From Mya arenaria (lineage: Eukaryota; Mollusca; Bivalvia; Myida; Myidae): a stretch of DNA of 64,000 nt. The stretch is taken from positions 4,263,713-4,327,712 of the forward strand of contig NC_069124.1 in NCBI RefSeq assembly GCF_026914265.1. Direction: 5' to 3'. Position numbers and translations under genes: made by a program. This document shows positions 11,914-22,715 of the stretch, in pieces; positions within the stretch are counted from its first letter, which is position 1, and every line of letters starts with the position of its first letter. The notes beneath the pieces are model-generated. The model worked only from the letters and a program-made list of their open reading frames with translations, searched no databases and had not been told where the DNA came from.

Positions 11914-12185
11914 GTCCGCCCGGTTAGCTCAGTCGGTAGAGCGTTGGACTGTTAATCGGACAACCCGAGTTCGATTCCCGGGCGGACCAGGTCACTTCTG
12001 TTGTGAATGGTTATGAAATCCTTTCTACGACCATTCGCAGTGTACCACTGCCCCTGGCATGTACAGAAGTTGTCAGTTCAGAAGTGAAGGCACCTAGTAC
12101 TGGTTCACCGCCCAGGATAGCTGGGACCCTTCAATGTGCTCACGCCGGGACCCGGAGTATAAACTACTAACACCATTACCAACGG
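11914..12185 (+). mobile_element. tRNA-headed SINE candidate
   Basis: The head contains TTAGCTCAGTCGGTAGAGCG (box A), a loop CTGTTAA (GTT anticodon, Asn) and GAGTTCGATTCCC (box B). Its ends GTCCGCCCGG and CCGGGCGGAC pair over 10 bases, longer than a normal acceptor stem, and box A lies too far from the start for a canonical tRNA. About 195 bp of unrelated body follows without a poly-A tail, ending near ACCATTACCAACG. This fits a tRNA-derived SINE better than a tRNA gene. Confidence 0.55.
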
Positions 12186-13389
12186 TAGCGTAATTACTCT
12201 GTTTTCTATATATTAAACACAAAATAGTTTAATATTTTTATAACTGAGAGATAGTAAAGACAAAGAAATTTATAATACTGACATTTTCCCTTATTGCTGC
12301 TCAAATTATGCATTTTTAATGTGACCGTACATATGATAATATACGTATCTTTTTCGTTAGTCATAAAACAAGAAATATCATTATGATTATTAGTGTATAA
12401 TATTGACGACATCTCGCGATTTATTGTGATTTTGATTTTTTTCTCCTTTTTGCGCGCAGAGTTTTAAATCCGAAGCATATATATATATATATACACATTT
12501 TTAAGCTTGTTTAGACAAAATGTTTGGACAAACTGTTAGTGAAAAAGACAATTCAGTTAATTTGAGTTGCATTTTTTATATTTAATTTAGATAAAAGATC
12601 AAATATCATAAAGCTAAAGGTCGCAAATCGTATACACGTATAGATAAAACAAAATCATCTTCGTAAATGACGCAACTCAATGTATCAACCTGTGCATTTA
12701 TAAAGACTATGATCACTTCTAACTCCTACATGTATGTTCCTTGTAAGAACAGTTTCGCATTTCATTTAATACGGATATTAATTCATTGAGATAAATATTA
12801 AGGTAGATATTTCAATAATAATAATTCGCTAAACTTGTAGAAAAGTTGTTTTTTGATGGAGAAAGGAAGAGAAACAGCAAAATCCAGAAAATTTTATTCT
12901 TTTATTTAGAAATTAATAATTTCAAGTTTAGACATTAAATTATTTCTACCTGAATCAAGCATTGAATTTAAATAATTATAATAATTAACTAATTTAATGT
13001 TATACTAGCTTTTATTGCTATGTTTAACATGTTCCATGCATTTTTATGAACAGAACAGAAATTTTATTCGACTTAAGCATAAAAAGCTCATCGTCACAAC
13101 AATATGTATAGAAATAATGCATGGCATGTGACAAATATAACATAAGTTATATTAATGAATCAATCCTAAGTTTGATATAGATATTGTGAGAGTGTGTATA
13201 ACAATAACAAGAATGTCATCGATATTAAGGTATAATATGAAAAGGTAATGATTTCGGTGTTATAAAAATCTATATGAATTTCTCTCTATATATAAATACT
13301 TCTCAACGTTGATTAATACAGCCGCAAGGTTCAAGCTGCGTGATACATACAACTTTGTGGCTACTGTTTAAGGATATGAATATTACAAA
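12186..13389. other. AT-rich stretch, (AT)n microsatellite, no gene
   Basis: An (AT)n run lies near 12478-12494. Otherwise AT-rich, with no supported coding or RNA feature. It borders the 3' end of the LINE. Confidence 0.4.
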
Positions 13390-14960
13390 AAAAGATAACA
13401 AAAACAACAACAACAACAACAACAACAAACACGTGTGAACAGAGTGAACATTTTCTTTCATTCCTAGGAACTTATTGTGTCGACCTGTTTCTATATTTAG
13501 TTTATGGGATGAAAGGCGTAATTTAGATAAAATACTTCTATACTTTGTATTTTCAACAATACTGAGATATGAAGATTGTTCAAAATTTGTCTTAATTTCT
13601 TTAAACACATCTAGAGACGGAGACAAGTCTAACCCAAACCTCCAATTGCTGATATAAATATCTCTGAGTCTACTTTTTAGTACGGGAACAAATAAGTCCA
13701 TTTTTACCGACTCAGGGTATAACAATATTTCATAAAGACCGGATGATTGGAGAATTGCCTTAATCTTTGATGCCCAGTTCGTAGAAGAATGATTTTCAAC
13801 ACTATAAATTTGATCCTGTAATATAACATTTAAAATGCAATTTTCTTGCTTGACTATATGAAGTTTTAAGAAATATTTAACCATTCTTACATGTATTTCG
13901 ATATATAATGGGGACCTGCCCAACTCTCCGTACAAAGCCAACGTATTGGTTGACTGTTTCACATTTAATACCCATTTACAAAACTTTTTGTGGACTCTTT
14001 CTACCACGTCCGAATTTATATAACCCCAGACTTCAGAACAATAGTTAAGGACTGATAATACGTATGCATCAAAAAGATTAAACATTATATCTATTGGCAC
14101 TTTAATATTACGGACTAGCGCCATCAAAGAGTGAAGTGATCCCAACCCCTTTCCAGCTAAAGTTTTTGTAGCTTGCATAAATGCACCGCCACTACTAAAT
14201 ACATTTCTTAAATAATTAAACGAGCTAACAGTTTCCACTTCCTTATTGTCATAAACCCATTTATCATTAATACCTAGTCTTCCACCCTTTCTGAACACCA
14301 TTAACTTAGTCTTATCTATATTAAAAGTGAGGTTCCATTTGCGACAGTATGAATGTAAACTATTTAGAGAATTCTGCAATCCTGCCTTAGTCTCTGATAC
14401 AATAACCGCATCGTCGGCAATAGCAGCAAATAAATTGAAATATGGTCAATGTTAATTCCGACGTCAAGGTTTTCTTGTAAATGCATTTCAATATCATTAA
14501 GAAAGAGAGAGAAAAATATCGGCGAGGTTATCTCTCCTTGAAACAGGCCAATGTCACTATTAAAAAAATCTGATAATGTTCCCAAGTGTTTTACACATAA
14601 TTTCACTTCATTATACATTGATCTTACTAGGGACAAAACTTTACCATCAATTCCCAACTTAATAAATTTATACCAGAGTCTGTTTCTATCAATGCAATCG
14701 TAAGCTTTTTTATAATCAATAAAACAACAGTAAAGCTTTTTTTTTCTTTCAAACGGCTTTTGAATCAATGAATGCAAAATAAAAATAGGATCCACCGTAC
14801 TGTACTTATTTTTAAACCCAAATTGGGCATCTGTTAATATACTATTTTCCTCCGCCCACGCTTTTAATCTTTTATTCAATATAACAGTGAATAATTTTGA
14901 AAAACAACTAATAAGAGTTATCCCCCTATAATTATTTGGATCTGATTGATCACCCTTTTT
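13390..14960 (-). mobile_element. LINE, 3' half: reverse transcriptase and C-terminal region (broken)
   Basis: The minus strand encodes the RT fingers and palm (DPNNYRGITLIS, AQFGFKNKYST, CCFIDYKKAYDCIDR, GLFQGEITSPIFFSLFLND) in one frame. The catalytic IADD, thumb and C-terminal domain (KWNLTFNIDKTKLMVFRKGG, YCSEVWGY, YGELGRSPL) follow in another. The frame changes just before the ADD motif (about 14430-14450), so this copy is dead. The 3' end runs into a (TTG)n tract (plus-strand AAC repeat, 13402-13430), a microsatellite tail of the sort some LINE clades have. It belongs to the CR1/Jockey-like non-LTR group by general appearance. The 5' half is at 25201-26540; the two halves join at IPIH / KKGD. 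Confidence 0.85.
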
Positions 14961-15327
14961 GGACGGTGCCCGCTCAGGGCAGCGTTCATAGTAGGGGCAA
15001 TCGGCTGAAAAGTTACAAACCGATTTACCGCCTGTCTCGGTCGAAGAAAGAGTGCGGTTTTTCAATGCTTAAAACACCAGTAATATTCAATAGCTTACAA
15101 GAACATTAATAATTATGCAATAGATCTATAATTCTAAAGCATAAAGGATATGTTTTAAATACATTACTTAAGAATGCATGATTTATTTATCTTGATTTTT
15201 TCCTGCACGAGCTGACCGTTACATTTAATGACATTGGACTTTTTCCTTTTTTTGGCAACCAAATTACTTGCTAAAAAAAATAAGTCCGGACTCCAAGCTT
15301 TACTAGAATAAGGGCCAGTTTTATTAA

Positions 15328-15412
15328 ACTTCGTACGAAGTCTGTTTTGCGTACTTACTTCGTACGGTGTATCTCAGGCTGTTAAGCCGTTTTATTAAGA
15401 TTTTCGTACGAA
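15328..15412. repeat. Left inverted block of the large element, CGTACGA-rich
   Basis: Contains in order ACTTCGTACGAAG, GCGTAC, CCGTTTTATTAA and TTCGTACGAA. The same four motifs appear in the same order on the opposite strand at 24961-25020. Further copies of TTCGTA/TACGAA follow to 15485. Clusters like this are typical of subterminal transposase-binding regions in large DNA transposons. The preceding GGGCCAGTTTTATTAAAC (15312) may be the terminus. Confidence 0.6.
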
Positions 15413-15492
15413 CAAGCACCTATTTCTTCGTAGATCTACGAGAATTTCTACGAAAGCTCTTAGGGTGGCGTACGAACTTCGTAGACTAAAAA

Positions 15493-15614
15493 ATGGCCGC
15501 CACAACAACAGAAATATTCAATATTGGCGATCTTTCATTTATTATGGCGTATTTTAACAAAACCAACTGCCAAATTTCAAGACAGAAGACGACACTGTGG
15601 AATCTGCAACACCG
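15493..15614 (+). CDS. Candidate first coding exon inside the large element
   Basis: ATG at 15493 in the context AAAAAATGGCC opens 40 codons plus two bases (MAATTTEIFNIGDLSFIMAY at the start), ending at a strong donor CCG|GTGAGT (15615). It sits just inside the left CGTACGA block, as an element-encoded gene would. I do not recognise the peptide and could not trace the next exon. Possible acceptors are TTTCAG at 19107 and 20089, upstream of the hAT-like ORF. It may be the leader of the element's own spliced gene, or chance. Confidence 0.35.
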
Positions 15615-15619
15615 GTGAG

Positions 15620-18600
15620 TAAATTAACAAATCGTTACGACGCCGTTTTGACTAAATTTTCAGGGGACGCAACATCGCGCCAACTGGCGTGAGACCACAG
15701 TTATTTTTACTATATGTTTCATATAGACACTAGCCTGGCTTTTGACTTTATACACACCCCAATTGAAAAACAAGGACATGGTATCTCTAGAACAATTCAA
15801 GACTCAAAATATAATCACAAGAAAACACCATGTTGACCATTGACCCGACTGTCAAAATTGAGTTCAAATAAATAACCCTTCCGCCAAGGAGTCAATCGGC
15901 TACAAACAACTAATTTTCAGACTTCCACAAGCTATGATTTTTCCAATATTTACACTGAAAACTATCAATTTCTGCAATAGAGTGTCAAATTCAGTCAAGT
16001 TCTCTGCAAAAAGAACATTTTTTGCTTCTTTTTCATTCAATTTTAATAAAATATTGATACTTGAACACAAGCACTCTTTTTTCTGTATTCACATCCGGAT
16101 CAACGGGGGGCAGATAACTGTGGTCTTGAGCCAACTGTCAAAATGTTTTGAAAAACAAAATGCTCTTATTTCGATGCATTTCAAGAGTTTTGTTGTGATA
16201 AAAACACTGGAATATAGACTGAAATACTATCCAACCATTAGACTCATGGTATATGAATTTTACGGTGTTTTAAGTAAAACAAACAAGCTAAAAACAGACT
16301 GATTTTATGACAGTGTTTTCTTTTGTCAAAGTTTTTATCATTTTTTTTATAACTTGCTTTGACTTATATTTACAAGATCGTCATGTCTCTAATAGTGTTC
16401 AGAAATTCTAAATCAACATTGAAGCTTATAAATTTAATAGTTGCCTGGGGGTGGGGTTGCTTGGGGGATGGGGTGGTTCAAAAAGTTAGTCCACTTAAAT
16501 GTCCGTCAAGGAGTCTTTTGACGATGTTGTTTTACTATGGCAGATTCGTGACGTCCACCATCCCAACAAGTACCGAACGGTCCTGTGCAGAGAATCTTCG
16601 CGGCCACAATTTTGAAATTATCTCCGTTATAAATTCAAATTTCTACGAAAATATTATTGCCTACTTTTAAACACATATTTATTTATGTCACTATGCCAAA
16701 AAACATGTTCAGGTATACTGGTTAGAGAGCAGTAGCCGGCGGAAGGCAGTAGCCGGCAATCGCTTTTTATTCGTGATTTTTTAAATTCTTTTTAAAAAAG
16801 GTGAGAATGGTAAATCCAAGCAACACCATTTGCATCTAGTCCAAATAATTGTACGTTGACAGATGTTTTTTAGATTTTTGATATGGAAAATCCTTCACGT
16901 ACAAATTGTTTAGTATCAAAAGTGGGTAGTTGTTCCGATCAGGAATCCGGGTTAAAGCATATAGCGTCTATAAAATATCATAAAAACAAAAAATATTACC
17001 AGAAAATGTTCTTTTATATTAGTTCCGTACACAAAAAAATAAATATCCAACTTATAAATATGAGTTTGACGGGTTTTTTTCATTTCATTCTGTCAAAACA
17101 TAACGATATATACATGAAGGGCACCTGCAAGGCTTTAGGGCACAGTTTTAAATCGCTCGGAACATTTCGGCCATGGCCGAGTTGTTACGATTGTATAACG
17201 AGGTCTATCTCGAAGCTTTGTCGGAGGAGGCCGAGCTATTACGATTGTATCGAGTTGTTCCCCTTCGCATAATTGTTGTCTGTGTCCGTCAACTTTCGTT
17301 TTATTGGAAAGGTAAACAACTTGTTTTAATGCATTAAATGCTTGTTTAGTGCAAAATAGCATTTCACTTACATGGTAAAATATGAATATAACTCTTTATG
17401 ATCAATTTCAACCATAAAATACTTCACTTAAAACAATTTAAATATTTTTAAAACACCCCCGTTTTTTGCACATTCCCGTTTAGACGTTAGGGATTGGAAG
17501 AATCCCGTATAACACGTCTATTATTTTAGACTACATTTGCATCGAATCCAACACAAAGCGTACGTTTAAACATTTTATTTTCAAAAAGTATTGGAAATGT
17601 CAAAAAGTTTGCCAACTTTCTCGTGGGGGATGATCACGTGAATGTTTATGCGCATGCGCAATTGAATAAATTTGCATATCTAATTATAGCACTAGCATTT
17701 ACCGACAGTCAAGTGTTGGTTATGAACGATTATTCGTCGATGAATCACAGCAAAATGTATTTTTAAAAAAGCCTGTTGAAATGATATTTTCATATTGCCC
17801 GTCAATCGCTTTCAAACAATATTAAGACATATTCAAAATTCTATGTATCCATGGTGTGGTTTTAGACGTGTTGTTAAAGCGAGACTACTCCAGCGCTTGG
17901 TTACCAGTATTACTTCCCTGTTCAATAGAGGGGAAATTATACTTAATAAGCCGATAAATATCGGTTTTATAGTCAAGGAGCGGTACTGAAATAAAACTGC
18001 CGGGTACTGCTTCTCATAATCCGTAAATTGGCACTAATTGATTACCCCCTTTGTGGCCCCAATTAGGCACTCGCTTCGTGACGACACAAATTGTAATATT
18101 GTAAAGTTAGTAGACCTTGACCCCTAGTTTAATAAAATGTAAGTATTATTTCCGTTACATTTGGATCTACCGAGAAAATCTTCAAAAACATGCAAAAACT
18201 GCCGTCTACTGCTCTCCAACCAGTACATGTGTCGATTTTTTTTATCAAGTGTCCCGATATCTGTAAATCTGGGACAAATCTGACAGGTTGTGTACATGTA
18301 TAACGGTATTCGTGACCAAGAATATATTTATGTGAAAATAACGACACTAATGACAAATTAAATCAAGTTTAGATCACTGTCGGGTATATATTGAACAACT
18401 TTGTCATTATTATTCAACATCGATGCATAATATAACTATTTATTCTTTCGCTCAGTTTATTTATTCTTTCGCTCAGTGTTAAATGGTAGAGAGTTGTAGC
18501 GTTACAGGGATACATGAGAAATGTCAAAATAATAAAAAAAAGTATCGTTGATTGCTCATTATTGTAGCTAGTCAAAAAGTATTTTTAAAATATCCAGAGC

Positions 18601-20405
18601 AGCCAGAAGGTAAGCATAAGCTCTATTGGTCACAGTTGGGAGACTTGTTTGTCCCAAATTACTTTTTTTTTTCAATTTTCTTGCGGTTCTGAAAACAGTG
18701 CAGCTAGTAATGGGACTTGGACTGGGGACTCCCTGTTTGCAAGTTTGTGCTCTATCAACTTGGCTCAAAGGCCCTTAGAACTTAAAATAACTTAAAGCTT
18801 GCAGTTGAATTGTTCAACCAGCTCTGCAAACTGTTCCTGATAACTTTATTTACAAACAATCTGACCTGTGTGGGTTAGTACTGGGACACACTCATGAACC
18901 GTATAATATTAGTACGGTAAACCTGGGTGCAAAAGTGGGACAGGTTCAGATCTTGAACCCTACTACTGATGAATACTTGAGCTCAAGCAATGGCTTTATT
19001 AAAACAGAAACCACCTTGCATTTAAAGAAAAATGTCAACCATATTTTAAGCTTCAGAAAGAAAACAGCCTGTTTATAAATAAATAGATTATTCATTTTTT
19101 TATTTCAGATCTTGACATGGATCCAAGATGCTGGTAACTAGGCGGAACGGATTGTTTCACAGAACTGCAGGTTTCTGGATTGGTAACAAGATTTCCATAT
19201 TTCCGGTTTACTTGTGTTATTTATAATCAAGATAAAAGTTAATACACCACAAGAGCAAATCAAGTGGAAATCGTTATGTATGTATTTACAGTCAGTTTGT
19301 AGCATATTTTTTTTACCAAATCTCAATTTAATACAAACTTTTAAGCTTATCATGCATATAGTTTGGTGCACATTCTACAATTATAATATTAAAGATGTGC
19401 AGCATATATATGGAATGATCCACATCACTGGATACTGTATATATGTAAAATTGCATGTGAAAATGCAAAGCAACAAGTGATATAAGACTGCTGAAAAAAT
19501 CACATTGCAAGTTTTCATATTTATTTTCAAAAATTGAGGTTTTATGCATTTTTCAAAAACATTAATTTGCGACAGAAATATGAAAAACTGCGATAAAATC
19601 TTTTGTCAGCATTCTTGTATCGCTGGTTTTCAGATGTTTACACAAAATTGGCTCATTCCTGGACAAAAGATAAAATATTATCAAAACTGTTAATCTGTAA
19701 GAGTGCAGCCTTAAAGAAAACAAAAGAAATAAAAAGGGTTTTTAATGATTTCTAGCAGATAAGTCTGTTGTCAAAGAACCAAATTCAAGGTATCATTATA
19801 GCCGTCTGTCATGTCAGAGACAATACACTAATGTTATTGTATTATATTTGTATATGATGTATAGGTCCTAATTATTAGGTCTATAAATCCGGCTTTAAGA
19901 GATTTTGAGTTGTGCCCTTTATCTAACTGAGAAAACAACAGATGTTTTATTATACGTATTTTACAAGTGGCTCTGTGAAATATTGTGACTGTTAAAAGGT
20001 GTAAATTTAAAATATCTTGTATATGTACTCAATTATTTTTTTTATCATTGTTTTTTTTGCTCTTAAATAATTTTTGTTTTTCGTTTCAGAGACTCAGCGC
20101 CATGTCACAAATACTTCAGAACCTAGAATGAAAGTTACCGAAAGAGCAATAGATTTTCCAATCTCTACAAAATTCATCTTAACTGTTCTTCAAGGTGATA
20201 CTTGAGACTACCAAAGACTTTTCAAGGACAGAATTCACAAAACAGTTTATGCCACCATCTCATATCAAAGGATTGTGCTTGAGTTGAACAGCCTTCAAAC
20301 AGAATTCCGCGGTTTTTGGTTCCGCCAGGGCCATTTTTTAGATCGATGTAAATCCGAGGAGTTTTTTAGGGGGGGGGGGGGGGGGGGGGTAAGGGGTACA
20401 CCATT
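15620..20405. other. Interior of the large element, no gene called
   Basis: AT-rich with scattered short frames. A degraded tRNA-like sequence may lie at 18620-18775 (minus). A 21-bp tandem duplication TATTTATTCTTTCGCTCAGT lies near 18438. A G-run at 20370-20391 precedes the transposase-like ORF. Regulatory-looking motifs at 17635-17677 are listed separately. Confidence 0.4.
17635..17677. promoter_or_regulatory. Cluster of E-box, NRF-1-type palindrome and octamer motif
   Basis: CACGTG at 17635-17640, the perfect palindrome TGCGCATGCGCA at 17649-17660 and ATTTGCAT at 17670-17677 fall within 43 bp. The NRF-1 consensus and octamer are known animal promoter motifs. No exon with a good start lies immediately downstream, so the cluster may be the promoter of an unseen transcript or coincidence. 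Confidence 0.3.
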
Positions 20406-22154
20406 TTGCTGGTCCGTTACCGATGGCCGTTAGTCTTCTGCCGTTTTATCTTAAACCGAATTCAAGCTAGATATCCGAGGTATACCAAAATGAAAAGATT
20501 CAGCGATAACATTCAAAGGAATCCGTATATGGATTTCTGCCAATGGAATAGCGTATTACAATTTCGTTGTCCAATCGAAAGTTTTCTTCTATCCTCACAT
20601 TGGCCTTCTTTTCAAAATGGAGCAAGAATATTATTTTTGTTGTTGAAGTATTACAAAATGGAGAAATTAGGCAAAAATGATGTTGTTAAAGTCAAAGAAA
20701 TTGATGCCACAGTGAAAAATAAATTTTCGTTTGCATGGCTAGAGCGAGAAATTGACTTATTGATTGTTGGTAAACCGTACAAATATATGAACGATACAAT
20801 GAAAAACAGAACAGTTGAGAACCTGAAAGTAAACAAATTCTCCCAAAATATTGATGAAAGTACTAGTACAAACCTCCACAGAGTTTTGACGATACTAGTG
20901 AGCTACTTTGATAAACAAAAATCATCGGTGATTGAGCACCTAGCATCACTTGATGTAATTAAGGTTGATGCTGAAACATTAACAGAGCATATTGTTAGTA
21001 TATTCACTGAGAATGAAATTCCATGGTCAAATTTGGTCTCCGTGTTGATGGACTCTTGTAGTGTTATGAGGGGGAGTAAATCAGGAGTTGAAACCAGATT
21101 GAAGCAATATGCCCCACATCTCTTGGACATTGATGGCGACACATGCCATCATGTTCATAATGCATCAAAGAAATTCTGCGCTCCTTTTGATTGCTGGATA
21201 GAACATTTGTTCACAGACATAGCAAATGATGTAAAATGGAGCACAGACACAAGAGATGCCATGAAAGAGGTGGCGATTCTTTTGGATGTGAAATTTACCA
21301 TGCCAGAGAGATATGTTTCACACCGGTGGCTATCATGCTATGATGTGGCAGTGAACACAAAACGTATGTCTGATGTCCACAAGGTGTTCTATTACTCATT
21401 CTTAAGAACTGAAGACCAGGCAATATACTCCCAAATCATAGATGAAGTGCTTCAGCGAAGACGAGTTGGAGAAAATGCAACGAGGGAAATAAGAGCTATC
21501 CAGAAGGCCTTTGGAAAGAAGAAACTGACGACTGATGGCAAGAACAGGAAAGGACGCATCATTGAACGTCTTTTTGAAAAATCTGTGAAGTCAGAGTTAA
21601 CATTGAATTTCTACATTTCAGTCCTACCAATGCTGAAATGTTATGTAACCATGTTTGAAACAAAGGAGCCCCTTATTCATACACTTATGGAAAAACAGGA
21701 AAACCTGATGGCCAAGTTTCTGGCCTGTATCGTTAGACTAGAAGTTGTGATTGAAAAGTCAGGCAGTAAGTTGTGCAAGGTAGATTTGGGAGATGATAGT
21801 GATGTTTTTCTTAGAGAGAAGGACATGTTCATCGGAGCTGCCAACAAGAAACTTATCTCTTCACTCTCAGGCAAAGACCCAGTTGTGCAGGATTTCAGAA
21901 AGCGTGCTGCCACTGCATATATCACTTGTGCCAGGTATCTGCAGCACAAACTTCCTCTGAAAAACCAAGTACTTCGTGCTGCTTCAGGTATTAGTCCAGA
22001 TCGCAGAGCTGACTCTTACACATCTCAGCTGTTGAACAGGTTGCCTGACCTTGTGAAAACCATCAATGAGGATGAAGATGTTATCCCTTATAACTGGAAG
22101 CTGAGTGTAATCAGTAACCTTGTTCCTTCTCCAACAAAAGTAATAACAGTGTAA
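20406..22154 (+). CDS. hAT-like transposase / transposase-derived protein (ZMYM/KIAA1586-like group)
   Basis: 582 codons without interruption. Core landmarks: NKFSQNIDESTSTNLHR (about residues 142-158, the first catalytic Asp region of RNase H-like hAT proteins), VLMDSCSVMRGSKSGVETRL (about 210-230, the second), a DGDTCHHVHNASKK stretch with the conserved H-N context, and VSHRWLS (about 305). No N-terminal zinc finger is visible, and the first 60 or so residues look unlike coding sequence, so the true start is probably downstream or in an upstream exon (acceptor GTTTCAG at 20089). No dimerisation motif was recognised at the C-terminus. It lies in the middle of the 14961-25200 insertion, so it may be that element's transposase. 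Long intactness suggests youth or domestication; I cannot tell which. Confidence 0.65.
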   Translation: MLVRYRWPLVFCRFILNRIQARYPRYTKMKRFSDNIQRNPYMDFCQWNSVLQFRCPIESFLLSSHWPSFQNGARILFLLLKYYKMEKLGKNDVVKVKEIDATVKNKFSFAWLEREIDLLIVGKPYKYMNDTMKNRTVENLKVNKFSQNIDESTSTNLHRVLTILVSYFDKQKSSVIEHLASLDVIKVDAETLTEHIVSIFTENEIPWSNLVSVLMDSCSVMRGSKSGVETRLKQYAPHLLDIDGDTCHHVHNASKKFCAPFDCWIEHLFTDIANDVKWSTDTRDAMKEVAILLDVKFTMPERYVSHRWLSCYDVAVNTKRMSDVHKVFYYSFLRTEDQAIYSQIIDEVLQRRRVGENATREIRAIQKAFGKKKLTTDGKNRKGRIIERLFEKSVKSELTLNFYISVLPMLKCYVTMFETKEPLIHTLMEKQENLMAKFLACIVRLEVVIEKSGSKLCKVDLGDDSDVFLREKDMFIGAANKKLISSLSGKDPVVQDFRKRAATAYITCARYLQHKLPLKNQVLRAASGISPDRRADSYTSQLLNRLPDLVKTINEDEDVIPYNWKLSVISNLVPSPTKVITV

Positions 22155-22256
22155 ACCTGACTAATTAGTTGAAGGATTAATCTGGATTATTGATTTTCAG
22201 TGATATAACCTTTCATTTTAAGACAGTCTCAGAGTACTGAAATCCCTTAAAACCTA

Positions 22257-22350
22257 AGAGCTTCCGGGGGGCTTCGCCCCCCCGGACCCCCTACCAGGGC
22301 TTTGCCCTGAACCCACAAGGGGACATGCTACCCCCTTGACCCCCGGCGAA
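22257..22350. repeat. GC hairpin block downstream of the transposase-like ORF
   Basis: GGGGGGCTTCGCCCCCC is a perfect stem-loop, followed by AGGGCTTTGCCCT, a second short hairpin. It is strikingly GC-rich in an AT-rich region. It lies about 100 bp after the ORF stop. Such CGGGGGGCTTCGCCCCCCGG blocks recur next to some animal transposons from memory, so it probably belongs to the element's 3' region. Confidence 0.5.
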
Positions 22351-22379
22351 TTTTTTCCTCTTTTTTGTAAATCAGCCAT

Positions 22380-22715
22380 TCTCATGACCGTCAAACGTCA
22401 AGGTCACAGTGACATTCATTGAAAAAAGCTTGTCTGTGTGATAACTTGTCAATGCCTTAACCCATGTCCCTCAAACTTCACATTTAGATTTTTGTAGACC
22501 AGCTGATGACTCATATGGATTTTGAGGTCATAGAGTCAAAGGTCATGGTCATAACACACTCTATCCTCACACTTTGAATGGTCATAATCTTAAAACTGCC
22601 TCAACGGCATCCAATGTCTGTGACTAATCAGCTGTCATTTCGGTCCATGCTTATTTAATTCAATTGTTCATATAATCCTGACAACATGGCGCTCAGGTGG
22701 GGGCATAATGTTTGA
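22380..22715. repeat. Dispersed repeat ending GGTGGGGGCATAATG
   Basis: Contains AAGGTCACAGTGACATTCAT, CTTGTCTGTGTGATAACTTG and the terminal block CTCAGGTGGGGGCATAATGT. The end resembles the inverted end of the TGCCCCCAC element at 41541-42300. No coding capacity. Confidence 0.5.

Noticed and set aside
11914-11988. A functional tRNA-Asn gene
   Set aside because: The terminal stem is 10 bp, box A is displaced and the anticodon stem pairs poorly. A SINE-like body follows.
18620-18775. tRNA-like sequence on the minus strand (TTGAGCCAAGTTGATAGAGC)
   Set aside because: Box B is degraded (CAGTCCAAGTCCC) and no second copy was found in the window. Too weak to call as a SINE.
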